The notes below the pieces were generated by a model. That model saw only the letters and a list, made by a program, of their open reading frames with translations, was not told where the DNA came from and made no database searches. Positions 7,540 through 16,707 of a stretch of DNA of 47,533 nt are shown here, piece after piece. The DNA is from Candidatus Butyricimonas faecavium (GTDB lineage Bacteria; Bacteroidota; Bacteroidia; Bacteroidales; Marinifilaceae): positions 1-47,533 of the forward strand of contig CALUKD010000026.1 of the NCBI GenBank assembly GCA_944321125.1, in the 5' to 3' direction. The translations under genes and the position numbers were made by a program. Position 1 is the stretch's first letter. Each line of letters opens with the position of its first letter.

Positions 7540-8988
7540 TTAATCATCTTTTTTATAAAATATTTTCAATGGCTTATCCGCTACCCCCCGGTATTCCCGA
7601 ACGATTTTCTTGGTATCCATTTCTAAAATATAGATACTTCCCTTCAACTCCTCTTCCGCTCCCGGATTCCATATGCCCAGATAAACATACTTTTCGTCCG
7701 GGCTCAATTGCATACACGTGATTTCACCGTCTAACGTCATAAGAGGCGTTTCCGGCAGTGTGAAACCTTTATATATCCACTCGTACAACTCGTTTCCTTT
7801 GGCATAAAAAGTCACATAGTAAGTGTTATTTGTCAACATCACAGACTCTCTCGTCAACGTTATGGGTTGCGTTGCTTGATACGACATTTTTTTGGGGTTC
7901 ACAAAAGCTCCCTTGTAATCAAACCATCCTACTTTGGCCGTCATATCATCAAAATAAGTTATCGTCACAGACAAAGGATTTTCTGCATCTACAGTTATCA
8001 CATGCAACCTATTCCCCTCATCTGCCATTAAATTCACGATATACTGCCCCTTGAAAATATCATCACTTGCAAAACTTTTATTGGGGAATGACCCACTCAA
8101 CATATGATTGAGATAAGATTCATCAAAATTCACAAATAACGCGTTCTTTATACCCTGAAAATAAACTTTATCATACTTTTCCTCAGAAAATGATCCTGTA
8201 CTCGGAAGAACAAATCCCATATCATAGTCAACCGTCCAAATCTTCCCGTCCATACCCCAAGCAAACGACTTATTTACAGGGCTATCCTCAATTAAAACGA
8301 ACTTTCGCAAACTAGCTTCCGAATACTCTTGATCTACCCGGATCGAATTCAGATAATCAAAAGTCACTTTATCATATTGATGAATCACTTTTCCTCCCTC
8401 CGACACCAAAAGTAATTTTTTTGTATACCATGATATATCTTGCGGGTTATCCAACACGATTTCCGGATTCACTTTTTCACAAGCATTCACCGTAAACACC
8501 TCCTTCCCTGTAATCACATCTTGTTGTCCTTTGGTGCGTAAAAAAGAAGTTCTTCCCACATTATTTTCATCCTTACTCAACACTAACAAACCTTCTTGAA
8601 AAGGCGTTCGAACAAAAAGTTGAAAATAATAAAAACTACTACCATCTTCGTTGGTCACACGTAAACGAACTTTAAACTGTCCCAATTTCCTAAAAGCATA
8701 ATGTAACACGGGATCCGTTGAAATAATTTCGAGAGAATCTTTTATCCCACCTATTTCATTCACAGCTCCCCAAGCCCATTCATAAGTCATGTTTCCTTCT
8801 CCCGTCTGGGTCACAGAAACCTCAATCTTAGAATCTACCCCAAAATCTACATAAAAAGTATCTTGAGCTGCTTCTATATCAATCAACGACAAATTCCGAA
8901 TTGCCCCGACCGACTCATCGTCAATACAAGATTGCCATACCCCTAAACAAGCCAAAGAGACCAGTATATATATAACTATTTTTTTCAT
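7540..8988 (-). CDS. PKD-like surface lipoprotein of a Sus locus
   Basis: The signal peptide ends in the lipobox WQSC (Cys21), so this 482-aa protein is lipidated and probably surface exposed. Residues 40-130 form an Ig/PKD-like domain with YEWAWGAVNE and LRVTNEDGSSFYYFQL, then a beta-propeller-like region that begins EGLLVLSKDENNVGRTSFL. This is the pattern of the PKD-like family lipoproteins that accompany SusC/SusD/DUF4843 in Odoribacter-type genomes. A paralogue with the same start of the second domain (YEGWMVLCNEGEVERV) is encoded at 16708-18318. It likely binds the ligand at the cell surface; the ligand is not known. Confidence 0.85.
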   Translation of the reverse strand: MKKIVIYILVSLACLGVWQSCIDDESVGAIRNLSLIDIEAAQDTFYVDFGVDSKIEVSVTQTGEGNMTYEWAWGAVNEIGGIKDSLEIISTDPVLHYAFRKLGQFKVRLRVTNEDGSSFYYFQLFVRTPFQEGLLVLSKDENNVGRTSFLRTKGQQDVITGKEVFTVNACEKVNPEIVLDNPQDISWYTKKLLLVSEGGKVIHQYDKVTFDYLNSIRVDQEYSEASLRKFVLIEDSPVNKSFAWGMDGKIWTVDYDMGFVLPSTGSFSEEKYDKVYFQGIKNALFVNFDESYLNHMLSGSFPNKSFASDDIFKGQYIVNLMADEGNRLHVITVDAENPLSVTITYFDDMTAKVGWFDYKGAFVNPKKMSYQATQPITLTRESVMLTNNTYYVTFYAKGNELYEWIYKGFTLPETPLMTLDGEITCMQLSPDEKYVYLGIWNPGAEEELKGSIYILEMDTKKIVREYRGVADKPLKIFYKKDD

Positions 8989-9007
8989 AACCTTTTACAA
9001 TTTACAA

Positions 9008-9766
9008 TTAAAACTTCGGCATAGGAATATTCACATCCGGATGCGGATTTTCCTGATAATAATCGTACAAAGGGTGTACAACATATTTAACCATCACATA
9101 CTCATAATTTTGCCAAATATACATCGCATTCCATCCGGAAAGATCCCATCCGGCATAACGAACTAACGTATCATAGATTGTCGGATTTGTTGTTTCCAAA
9201 CTCGCATACTGATTCATAAATGCCTTATATAACTCTTCTGAAAAATCTCCCAAATACGTATTATTCCACCATACCGGTCGTCCTATCTTTTGTAATCGAA
9301 GAATTACCCGGTAAGGACTATAACCTCCCAATCCCGGCACCAATCGAAAATCTTCACTTTCTCTCAATCGAAATCCGATCACAACTTGTTTTAAAGCCAT
9401 CTCGGAATCCCGATTTCGATATAAAGTCAAAGGTAAATAAGTTCTCACTTCCCCGGCTTTCACGATAGCTTCTTTCCCTAAAAAATAATGAATATTTTCC
9501 TCTCCTGTCGTCAAAGAATCTATTAATTCCACATTTACTTTACGATCATGGTCACTCGGTAATCCCATGACATAGACAAGTAAATTTAATGAAGTCGAGT
9601 CTTGAAGATATGTCGAACTAAATCCATAAACAAGAGAATCTCCGGACAGTGTCCAATATATTCCATCTTTTTGATCAATATCATACCTCAAGTAATCATG
9701 ACTACAAGCACTAAAAAATACGATACCCAAAATAATCCACCAATTAATACTATTTAAATATTTCAT
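9008..9766 (-). CDS. DUF4843 family lipoprotein
   Basis: This 252-aa protein has a signal peptide with lipobox FSAC (Cys21). The mature part contains DSTSLNLLVYVMGLPSDHDRKVNVELIDS and EAIVKAGEVRTYLPLTLYR, which fit the DUF4843 family: an N-terminal Calx-beta-like strand region seen beside SusD. It lies 12 bases after SusD and 19 before the PKD-like gene, matching gene for gene the second Sus operon (18337-19170). Presumably an accessory surface lipoprotein of the uptake complex. Confidence 0.85.
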   Translation of the reverse strand: MKYLNSINWWIILGIVFFSACSHDYLRYDIDQKDGIYWTLSGDSLVYGFSSTYLQDSTSLNLLVYVMGLPSDHDRKVNVELIDSLTTGEENIHYFLGKEAIVKAGEVRTYLPLTLYRNRDSEMALKQVVIGFRLRESEDFRLVPGLGGYSPYRVILRLQKIGRPVWWNNTYLGDFSEELYKAFMNQYASLETTNPTIYDTLVRYAGWDLSGWNAMYIWQNYEYVMVKYVVHPLYDYYQENPHPDVNIPMPKF

Positions 9767-9778
9767 AAGCTACTCTAT

Positions 9779-11251
9779 TTAATTTATGTCACTTTCCTCT
9801 TCATCATCGTACCTGTATTCAAATTCCGAATCCGGAATCAAAAGCGTGTACAACTCTTCTGTTCCTGTCAAAAGAGTATAAGGAGAAGTTGCTGTCAAAT
9901 AAACATCCCTCATCTGCCGTTTCATATTATAGAATTCTTGTCCTTCTCCAAAAAACTCTTTCTTACGCTCCCGGTTAATGTCCTCTAAGGTTAGAGATTT
10001 TCCCCTATCCTTAAACCGATTCAACCCGCGTGTAGCAATAAAAGTATCAAAATAGTCTCTTGCCGTTTCCGGCTCTTTTTCTAACAAAGCCTCCGCCAAA
10101 ATCAAATACATTTCAGGCAAACGAATCATATTAATCCCGGCAAGATTCCCCTCCCCGTAATCCAGTTGACTTGCTGTCATTTTACTTTCTAACAGCAATT
10201 TCATGAAGTAATCTTTGGCTCGGGCATCCCCTGTCTTTTTGCGAATCCATCCCACACGCATTTCATTTCCCACATCAACCCCACTTGGATACAGATCATC
10301 AAATAACGTATAAAGAGCATTCGGATACAATGTTACATCCATTCCCGTTTGACTAATACCGTAAAAATTCTTTTGGTACGTTTCCGTCAATTGGTCATTA
10401 TAAATACCCCATATTCCTTCTTCCGTTGCTATAATCTGTGCCACAAATTCTTTAATTTCCGTGGATTGAGCCAACTGAAATTTCCCACATTCAACCACCT
10501 TTCGTGCATATATAGCAGCACTATCCAAATCTTCTTTCATCCAGTACACCCGGGCGAGTGTAGCTTGACAAGCGTAAAGATTGAAATGAATCTGTGGAAT
10601 ATTCGTAAAGTCATTTCCTTCACCTATTTTTTCCATCCCCTTTGTCAAAAAACGTTCGGATTCCTTTAAGTCTTTAATCACGGCTGTATACACTTCCTCC
10701 ACCGTACTAAAAGGAGTTACCAAAGGAGTCCATTGCCGAACATAAGGAATTCCTCTAGCTTCCGGCTCTCTTGCCACATGCGCAGCGAATAACCGAACCA
10801 AATCAAAATGTAAAAAAGCACGTATTCCTAAAGCTTCACCCAAATAAGTTGAATAATACCTCATCGAATTTTCATCTTTATCCAACAAATTATTAATCAA
10901 ATTATTTGTATAACCGATTGTTTTATACACCTCTGTCCACATTGTACCATATCTGGCCCTAGCATCAGTATTCTCATGAGAAAACTGCCCGATGGCATAA
11001 CGATCATTCCCATGATTCGGTGTCAACAAAAAATATTGTGCCATTAAATCAACGACTCCCCACGTCATATCCTCTCCATACAAAGCGCTGTGACCTAAGC
11101 TAGCATATATGCCATACAAGGCATCTTCAACCCCCTCTGACGTGGCAAATAAATCACGTTCCAAAATATCCGATTTCGGACGAACAGTCAAGAAATCATC
11201 ACAAGAACACATTCCAATAACCAATCCTAATATCAAAACATATATTTTCAT
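9779..11251 (-). CDS. SusD/RagB-like outer-membrane nutrient-binding lipoprotein
   Basis: The N-terminus MKIYVLILGLVIGMCSCDDFLTVRPKSDI carries lipobox (M)CSC and the typical CDDFLxVxPK start of SusD proteins. Later IRAFLHFDLVRLFA and the C-terminal RERKKEFFGEGQEFYNMKRQ are SusD family hallmarks (TPR-like fold). Length 490 aa is normal. It should form the lid over the SusC barrel encoded just upstream (13-base gap) and bind the imported ligand at the surface. FecR/sigma control suggests a non-polysaccharide or mixed substrate, and no glycoside hydrolase is present nearby. Confidence 0.94.
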   Translation of the reverse strand: MKIYVLILGLVIGMCSCDDFLTVRPKSDILERDLFATSEGVEDALYGIYASLGHSALYGEDMTWGVVDLMAQYFLLTPNHGNDRYAIGQFSHENTDARARYGTMWTEVYKTIGYTNNLINNLLDKDENSMRYYSTYLGEALGIRAFLHFDLVRLFAAHVAREPEARGIPYVRQWTPLVTPFSTVEEVYTAVIKDLKESERFLTKGMEKIGEGNDFTNIPQIHFNLYACQATLARVYWMKEDLDSAAIYARKVVECGKFQLAQSTEIKEFVAQIIATEEGIWGIYNDQLTETYQKNFYGISQTGMDVTLYPNALYTLFDDLYPSGVDVGNEMRVGWIRKKTGDARAKDYFMKLLLESKMTASQLDYGEGNLAGINMIRLPEMYLILAEALLEKEPETARDYFDTFIATRGLNRFKDRGKSLTLEDINRERKKEFFGEGQEFYNMKRQMRDVYLTATSPYTLLTGTEELYTLLIPDSEFEYRYDDEEESDIN

Positions 11252-11264
11252 AACTCTTACTATC

Positions 11265-14200
11265 TTAAAATGTTGGACTTACCGTAAAATTAAATCCTCG
11301 CATATAAGGATAACTGGTTCCTCTTTCAAATTTCACAGTCGACAAACGTAACACATCTGTAAACGTCACCCCGACCATTAACTTCTTTAACCCAACCCGA
11401 CGTACCCATGACGGATTTATGTCATAATTAATCCCCACGGAAGATAAATACAACTCATTCTGCCTCTCCACAAAACGTTCCGAATGATGATAACCGTAAT
11501 CCTGATCGATTTTTATATAATCAACCAAATCTCCCGCTTTCTTCCAACGCTCTGTAAAAGCCCGTTTGTCAGCATTAACCCGGTAATCTATGTTCTCAAC
11601 CTTTGCCGCACGGGTTGCATTATAGATATCTCCACCCCAAGTATAAGTAAATGCCATATTTAACGAAACAGATCTCCATGCAAATGAAGATATGATACTA
11701 CCTTGCATTTTAGGTACCGTACACCCAACCGCTACCTTGTCCACCGAATTGTACTTGAAAGTATAAGTTCCATCCTTTTTTATGAATATCTCTTGCCCGG
11801 TTGCAGGATCAATTCCTTTAGAACGTACGGCAAAAATAGCATCTTGAGACTCACCCTCCTCGTATTGAAACTTAGGAGATGACAAATAAACCTCATCCCT
11901 GTTCTGCGAATTCTGCCGTTTCAAACTGCTGCTAATCTTGGTAATCTTATTTCTTGTTTTACTTCCATTAACGGTTATTCTCCAAAACATATCCGTTTTC
12001 TTTATTATTTGCCCGGAAACAGACCATTCAATTCCCCAATTCTCATTTTCTCCCAAATTTGCCATCGTACTGGAAATTCCGGCAGAAGGCGGTAAAGAAA
12101 TAGACAATAACAAATCTTTCGACACCTGCCTATATCCATCCAGATTCATATCCACCCGACTGTCAAAAAGGGAAATCGCCACACCACCATTCCAAGTCAA
12201 AGTACGTTGAGCTTTTAACTGATCATTCCCCATCGAACTCGGTATTGCCCCCAATCCCGTGTTATATGTATTTTCCGGATCATATTGATAAATCGTCATG
12301 GGCTTAATCCCCCCGAAATTAGAACTCCCCACATAACCCAAACTCAATCTAAACCTTAACAAATCTATCCAAGAATTTTTTAGAAATTTCTCATTTTGAG
12401 CATTCCAACCGGCTCCTAAACTCCAATAAGGAGAATAAAGATTATCCGTCCCATAGTTCGATCCACCGGAAGTTCTGAAAGAACCATCTACGAAATAGCG
12501 ATTATCATAGATAAAATTCAAATTCACGTACCAACCAACAGAGGTTGAAATCGTCTCTGCCCCGGATGGACTTCCTGTTGCAGGATACGAAGAAGCATAA
12601 CTTAAATCATTAAATTCTGGTTTCAAAAAACCAACACCCCTAAAGGAAAAATTAGACCGACGATTGCTCGAAGCCGTTCCCCCACCATGCACACTCAATA
12701 TAGTCGTATTTTCTTCTCCGAATAACTTGCTATAATTCAACGCGTAATTCAAATTCCATGAATTCCCTTTACTCCCCGTAATTGCGTAGCTACCTCTTTG
12801 TGAATTCACTGTTTGTTCAGACCAAGTGGACGAAGTTGGAGAATCATATACATCACTCTGCGATTCTACCTGCGTATAAGAAAAAGTCCCGGTCGCATAA
12901 AGATTTTTAATAATATCCCAACGCATACCTAAAGAATTCGTGAAGTTTTTAGATGTACTTTTACTAAAACCACCCGTTGTCGCATCATACAGGGGATTTC
13001 GAAAACCAAAAGACAGTGTTTTATTCCAATTCCCGTATTCATCTTTAGGCGTATCATAAGGATTAATCTTCACAAAATCGGCAAAAGAACCGTAAGGAGA
13101 ATTTTTAGCATCTGTTTCTGTCCAGTTAGAACGATAATTCAAGTTCAGTTTTTCAACCACGTTATAAGAAAAATAAAAACCAACACCATAATTTTGACGG
13201 TAATCCCCTTTCATAACTCCACGAGTATCCCCATAACTTAAATTAATACTATAATCAAGCCCACTCCCTCGCCCGGTCACCGACAACGAATGTTTAAAAG
13301 ACCATGAATTCCGTAAAGGCTTGGACTTCCAATCCGTATTTACCCCGGATCTTACCAATTGATACTTCCGATTATATTCCTCATCTTTTTCCCCTTTTAC
13401 ATCGTCATACTCCCCGTATAACCTCTCCAGTTCCAACTTTTGCTCTGCATTACACAAATTAAAAGACGACACATCCGGGAATTGCACGTTAGGGATAAAA
13501 TTATAACGTACCCGTAATTTACTATCCGTTACTCTTTTCCGTTGTACGACAATAACCCCGTTAGCAGCCTTGTCCCCGTACAACGCCGTGGCGGAGGCAT
13601 CTTTCAATACATCTACACGATCTATCTCGTACATATCCAAATCATACAATTGCTCTAAAGTAATCTCTACCCCGTCCAGAATAATCAACGGACGATTCAA
13701 GCCCAATTCCCCTTGGCTGGCAATAGAAGTGGTACCCCGAATAATAATCTCTGGAATATAATTTGGGTTAGATCCTTGTTCATTGTTTTCCACAATTCTC
13801 AAACCCGGAGTTAATATCGCCAAAGCCTGAAATAGATTCGTTTGAGATACCCGTAACAAATCTTCCCCTTTCACCGTGGATACTGCTCCCGTGTAACTAT
13901 TCCTGTTTTGGGTGAACAACCCGTTCACCACCACCTCATCCACTTCTGTCACATCATCCTCCAGCGTTATCTGTAAATTCTTCTGATTTTTCAGTCTCAC
14001 CTCGACTGTTTTCATCCCGACAAAAGAAAATACCAGTACTTGATTTTCTCCCTCGGGGACAGCAATTTCAAAATGACCTTCCGCATTCGTTGCCACTCCC
14101 TGGTGTGTACCTTTCAACACGATTGTAACACCCGGCACCCCGTCACCATTCACATCAACAACTGTACCCTTGTAAACCTTTACATCCAAACTCTTTTCTT

Positions 14201-14552
14201 TTTGTAATCGGGGAGAAATAATCACGTGCGACTCTTCAATTTTAGCCCCCAAATCCGTATCTTTCAAACAAAGTTCCAATGCTTTCTCCAACGTTTCATT
14301 CCTCACCGATACAGACAATCTAATCTTTTCTGGCAAAAGAGAACTACTATACACAAACTTGTATCCCGTCTGTCGCGTAATCTCCTTAAAAACTTGTTGT
14401 AACGTGGTTTCCTTTACTTCTAAAGAGACTCGTGCCTCCTTATCCTGTGCTTTCCCATCAAAAATGAAAGAAATTACCAGTAAAATACCCCAAAATACCC
14501 TCCTTATGAGGTAAAAACAACTTCCAACATCATAATTCTGACTTTTTTTCAT
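11265..14552 (-). CDS. SusC/RagA-like TonB-dependent transporter with STN signalling domain
   Basis: Domain order in 1095 aa: hydrophobic export segment (about 15-35); STN domain (about 38-110, VSLEVKETTLQQVFKEI to HVIIS); carboxypeptidase-regulatory-like domain (about 125-205, GTVVDVNGDGVPGVTIVLKG); TonB-box-like EVDEVVVNG; plug (LDGVEITLEQLYDLDMYEID, LKDASATALYGDKAANGVI); then a 22-strand barrel ending FNFTVSPTF. It sits in the outer membrane and imports ligand with SusD. The STN domain marks it as a transducer that contacts FecR, encoded directly upstream. Together with the divergent sigma gene this is a complete transporter-FecR-sigma signalling set. Confidence 0.95.
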   Translation of the reverse strand: MKKSQNYDVGSCFYLIRRVFWGILLVISFIFDGKAQDKEARVSLEVKETTLQQVFKEITRQTGYKFVYSSSLLPEKIRLSVSVRNETLEKALELCLKDTDLGAKIEESHVIISPRLQKEKSLDVKVYKGTVVDVNGDGVPGVTIVLKGTHQGVATNAEGHFEIAVPEGENQVLVFSFVGMKTVEVRLKNQKNLQITLEDDVTEVDEVVVNGLFTQNRNSYTGAVSTVKGEDLLRVSQTNLFQALAILTPGLRIVENNEQGSNPNYIPEIIIRGTTSIASQGELGLNRPLIILDGVEITLEQLYDLDMYEIDRVDVLKDASATALYGDKAANGVIVVQRKRVTDSKLRVRYNFIPNVQFPDVSSFNLCNAEQKLELERLYGEYDDVKGEKDEEYNRKYQLVRSGVNTDWKSKPLRNSWSFKHSLSVTGRGSGLDYSINLSYGDTRGVMKGDYRQNYGVGFYFSYNVVEKLNLNYRSNWTETDAKNSPYGSFADFVKINPYDTPKDEYGNWNKTLSFGFRNPLYDATTGGFSKSTSKNFTNSLGMRWDIIKNLYATGTFSYTQVESQSDVYDSPTSSTWSEQTVNSQRGSYAITGSKGNSWNLNYALNYSKLFGEENTTILSVHGGGTASSNRRSNFSFRGVGFLKPEFNDLSYASSYPATGSPSGAETISTSVGWYVNLNFIYDNRYFVDGSFRTSGGSNYGTDNLYSPYWSLGAGWNAQNEKFLKNSWIDLLRFRLSLGYVGSSNFGGIKPMTIYQYDPENTYNTGLGAIPSSMGNDQLKAQRTLTWNGGVAISLFDSRVDMNLDGYRQVSKDLLLSISLPPSAGISSTMANLGENENWGIEWSVSGQIIKKTDMFWRITVNGSKTRNKITKISSSLKRQNSQNRDEVYLSSPKFQYEEGESQDAIFAVRSKGIDPATGQEIFIKKDGTYTFKYNSVDKVAVGCTVPKMQGSIISSFAWRSVSLNMAFTYTWGGDIYNATRAAKVENIDYRVNADKRAFTERWKKAGDLVDYIKIDQDYGYHHSERFVERQNELYLSSVGINYDINPSWVRRVGLKKLMVGVTFTDVLRLSTVKFERGTSYPYMRGFNFTVSPTF

Positions 14553-14582
14553 AATTTTGTAACATTAAATTTTACGAATTTA

Positions 14583-14596
14583 TTAGGTATACCTAA
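14583..14596. promoter_or_regulatory. Perfect 14-bp palindrome in the SusC leader
   Basis: ttaggtatacctaa is its own reverse complement and lies about 30 bases upstream of the susC start. It could be an operator or part of a structured leader. Its role is unknown. Confidence 0.4.
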
Positions 14597-14600
14597 CCTA

Positions 14601-14625
14601 AGGGGAGTGTTGGTAGCACTTCCCT
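14601..14625 (-). other. Hairpin between FecR and SusC
   Basis: A nine-pair stem (14601-14609 with 14617-14625, one G-U pair) with a seven-base loop lies in the 102-base gap between the FecR and SusC genes. No T-run follows on the minus strand. Such stems often partially terminate transcription or protect the highly expressed susC mRNA from decay. Confidence 0.55.
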
Positions 14626-14654
14626 ATTTCATTGAAAACACTTTCATCTGTTAA

Positions 14655-15800
14655 TCATCTCTGAACAACAATCGTCCTCCCCTTTACCTCAAAGCTAACA
14701 CATACCGCTAATTCTATAATATCTAAAACCTTCCTTATATTTTTATAACGAGGAATATCACTTGTAAATTTCAATTGTTTGATCTTTTCATCCTTAACCT
14801 CTATTTGTACATCATACCATCTTTCTAATTCTCGTAATACCTCCACTAATGGGTGGTCATCAAACACAAAAAGTCCGTTTTTCCACCCCATGCAAACATA
14901 CGTATCAACTTTTTGTACTTCTAAACAGTTATCTACCAACACTACTTGATAACCAGGAGTTACCTTTACTTGTTGCTCACCGTATACAACTTCCACACAT
15001 CCTTCAATCAATGTCGTTTGTTGGACCTCTCCCGCGTACGCCCGTACGTTAAAAGATGTACCAAGCACCCGAATCTCCATCCCATTTGTTTTCACAATAA
15101 ATGGTTTATCCGGATTTTTAACCACTTCAAAATAAGCTTCACCTTTAACCTCAACCTTCCGTTCATCACCCTTAAATTTCACCGGATACGATAATTCACT
15201 CTCGGCGTTAAGCCACACGATCGTCCCGTCCGATAATTCCAAACTATATTCTCCTCCCCGGGGTGTATATATCCGATGGCTTGCTTCCACGTGCGAAGTA
15301 TCTTCTTTAGGATAAATAATATACTTGTCCTCTATCGATATCACGGTAGATTTTTCCTTAATTTTAAAAATCGCTCCTTTAGATAGTTCCACCTGTTGTC
15401 CGTTATCCAAAATCAATACAGCACGACGTTCTCCCGGAACAATCGGGATCTCCTGTCGAACAAGGTCATTTCCTTTCTGATAATCAGACCTCAACAGAAA
15501 GATTGTACCACTCACCACACAACTCAAGATTGCAACAGCCGTTGCTACCCACATCCTCCTCACACGTCTGATTACTCGCCTTCTCCTTTCGTCAAATTTT
15601 CGATATCCCCTATCAAAACAAAACAGCTGATGCCTCAAAATACTTTTGTCCCAATATTCCCTATCACAAAATTCTCTTAACATTTCTTGATGCCTTCCTC
15701 TTTGTTTTACCCATTTATTCAAAAGATATTGCTCTTCCTCGGATATTTCCCCAAGTAAATATCTATGAATAATTTCCGCCATATCAAAAGTATCCTTCAT
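14655..15800 (-). CDS. FecR-family anti-sigma factor (FecR plus DUF4974)
   Basis: In 381 aa: cytosolic N-terminal helices (EIIHRYLLGEISEEEQYLLNKW); a single membrane span (about 87-106); the periplasmic FecR domain (about 170-265, IYTPRGGEYSLELSDGTIVWLNAES to RVLGTSFNVRAY); and the C-terminal DUF4974 (about 310-381, FDDHPLVEVLRELERWYDV). It spans the inner membrane, holds the ECF sigma factor and releases it when the STN domain of the occupied SusC contacts its periplasmic part. The sigma gene is divergent, 228 bases away, and susC is directly downstream. A ctacca/tggtag pair lies in its leader (about 15802-15827). Confidence 0.95.
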   Translation of the reverse strand: MKDTFDMAEIIHRYLLGEISEEEQYLLNKWVKQRGRHQEMLREFCDREYWDKSILRHQLFCFDRGYRKFDERRRRVIRRVRRMWVATAVAILSCVVSGTIFLLRSDYQKGNDLVRQEIPIVPGERRAVLILDNGQQVELSKGAIFKIKEKSTVISIEDKYIIYPKEDTSHVEASHRIYTPRGGEYSLELSDGTIVWLNAESELSYPVKFKGDERKVEVKGEAYFEVVKNPDKPFIVKTNGMEIRVLGTSFNVRAYAGEVQQTTLIEGCVEVVYGEQQVKVTPGYQVVLVDNCLEVQKVDTYVCMGWKNGLFVFDDHPLVEVLRELERWYDVQIEVKDEKIKQLKFTSDIPRYKNIRKVLDIIELAVCVSFEVKGRTIVVQR

Positions 15801-16003
15801 CTACCATTTCTATTTTTTCATTGGTAGAACACCACCTATGAATGAAAGTGTCAAAAAAAAAGTATATTTTTTATACCATTCAATTTAAACACCACTAATT
15901 ATATAAATGATGCAATGAATAAAACAAAACACAAGTTGCTCCTAACTCCATTTTTAATCTATATTTCCTTATAAATCGAGATATAAATACCAAATATATT
16001 TTC

Positions 16004-16011
16004 TATATTTG
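16004..16011 (+). promoter_or_regulatory. Promoter -7 box for the ECF sigma gene
   Basis: TATATTTG matches the Bacteroidetes TAnnTTTG consensus and lies 17 bases upstream of the sigma start codon, leaving a very short leader. No clear -33 TTTG is seen at the expected distance. Confidence 0.55.
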
Positions 16012-16028
16012 CTCACACATATTCAAAA

Positions 16029-16592
16029 ATGACGCATAAAAAAGATCAACAAGATTGGCTCAAACGACTTTACGCCGGGGAAGAAGAGGCATACCGTTTT
16101 TTCTTTAAAGAATATTATCCGATATTATGTTCATTCTCCTTGAGATATGTCAAGGAGCCGGAAATCGCTGAAGACATCGTAAATGATGTTATATTTGAAC
16201 TGTATAACAACAAAAGACTATTTCCCGATCTTGTCTCTTTAAAATCATTTCTCTTTACTTCCATAAAAAACAAAAGCCTGAATTACATCAGAGGAAGAAA
16301 AGCCCAAGAACGCTATCTTAAAGATCCTGAAGGAACAAATACTACAGAAGAATTCTTTTTAGATACTATCATTGAAGAAGAAGTTTATTTCCTCATGCAC
16401 AAAGCCATCACCGAACTACCAGACAAAATTAGAGAAATTTATAAACTGAGCCTGTCTGGAGAATCTAACGAATCCATCGCAAAACAACTCAATTTAACGA
16501 TAGACTCCATCAAAGCATATAAAAAACGAGGGAAACAAATGCTAAAAGAGAAATTACAAGGCTTATTTATTTTCCTGAATGTCTCACTGTAA
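16029..16592 (+). CDS. RNA polymerase ECF sigma factor, Sus-locus type
   Basis: The 187-aa protein has sigma region 2 (about 25-95: FFFKEYYPILCSFSLRYVK, AEDIVNDVIFELYNN) and region 4 (about 125-180: ITELPDKIREIYKLSLSGESNESIAKQLNLTIDSIKAYKKRG) with its helix-turn-helix. This is the family '-70 sigma factor, Bacteroides expansion family 1' pattern. It is the only plus-strand gene between 200 and 25 kb. Divergent from FecR and susC, it should drive the minus-strand unit when released by FecR. The C-terminal tail LQGLFIFLNVSL is hydrophobic, common in this family. Confidence 0.95.
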   Translation: MTHKKDQQDWLKRLYAGEEEAYRFFFKEYYPILCSFSLRYVKEPEIAEDIVNDVIFELYNNKRLFPDLVSLKSFLFTSIKNKSLNYIRGRKAQERYLKDPEGTNTTEEFFLDTIIEEEVYFLMHKAITELPDKIREIYKLSLSGESNESIAKQLNLTIDSIKAYKKRGKQMLKEKLQGLFIFLNVSL

Positions 16593-16667
16593 AAGGGCAA
16601 GTATTAAAGAATATTACAGCGGATTTCTATAATAACTCACAACAAAAATTATCGAACAAATTTAAAA

Positions 16668-16697
16668 GGAATCAGAGAGCATAACGCTCTCGATCCC
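16668..16697 (-). terminator. Terminator of the second Sus operon
   Basis: The stem gagagc/gctctc (16675-16680 with 16686-16691) with loop ataac extends outward imperfectly (ggaatca with gatccc). On the minus strand it is followed by ccttttaaatt, a weak T-run. It stands just past the PKD-like gene and could also serve the convergent sigma gene. Confidence 0.6.
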
Positions 16698-16707
16698 TAA
16701 TACTCAA

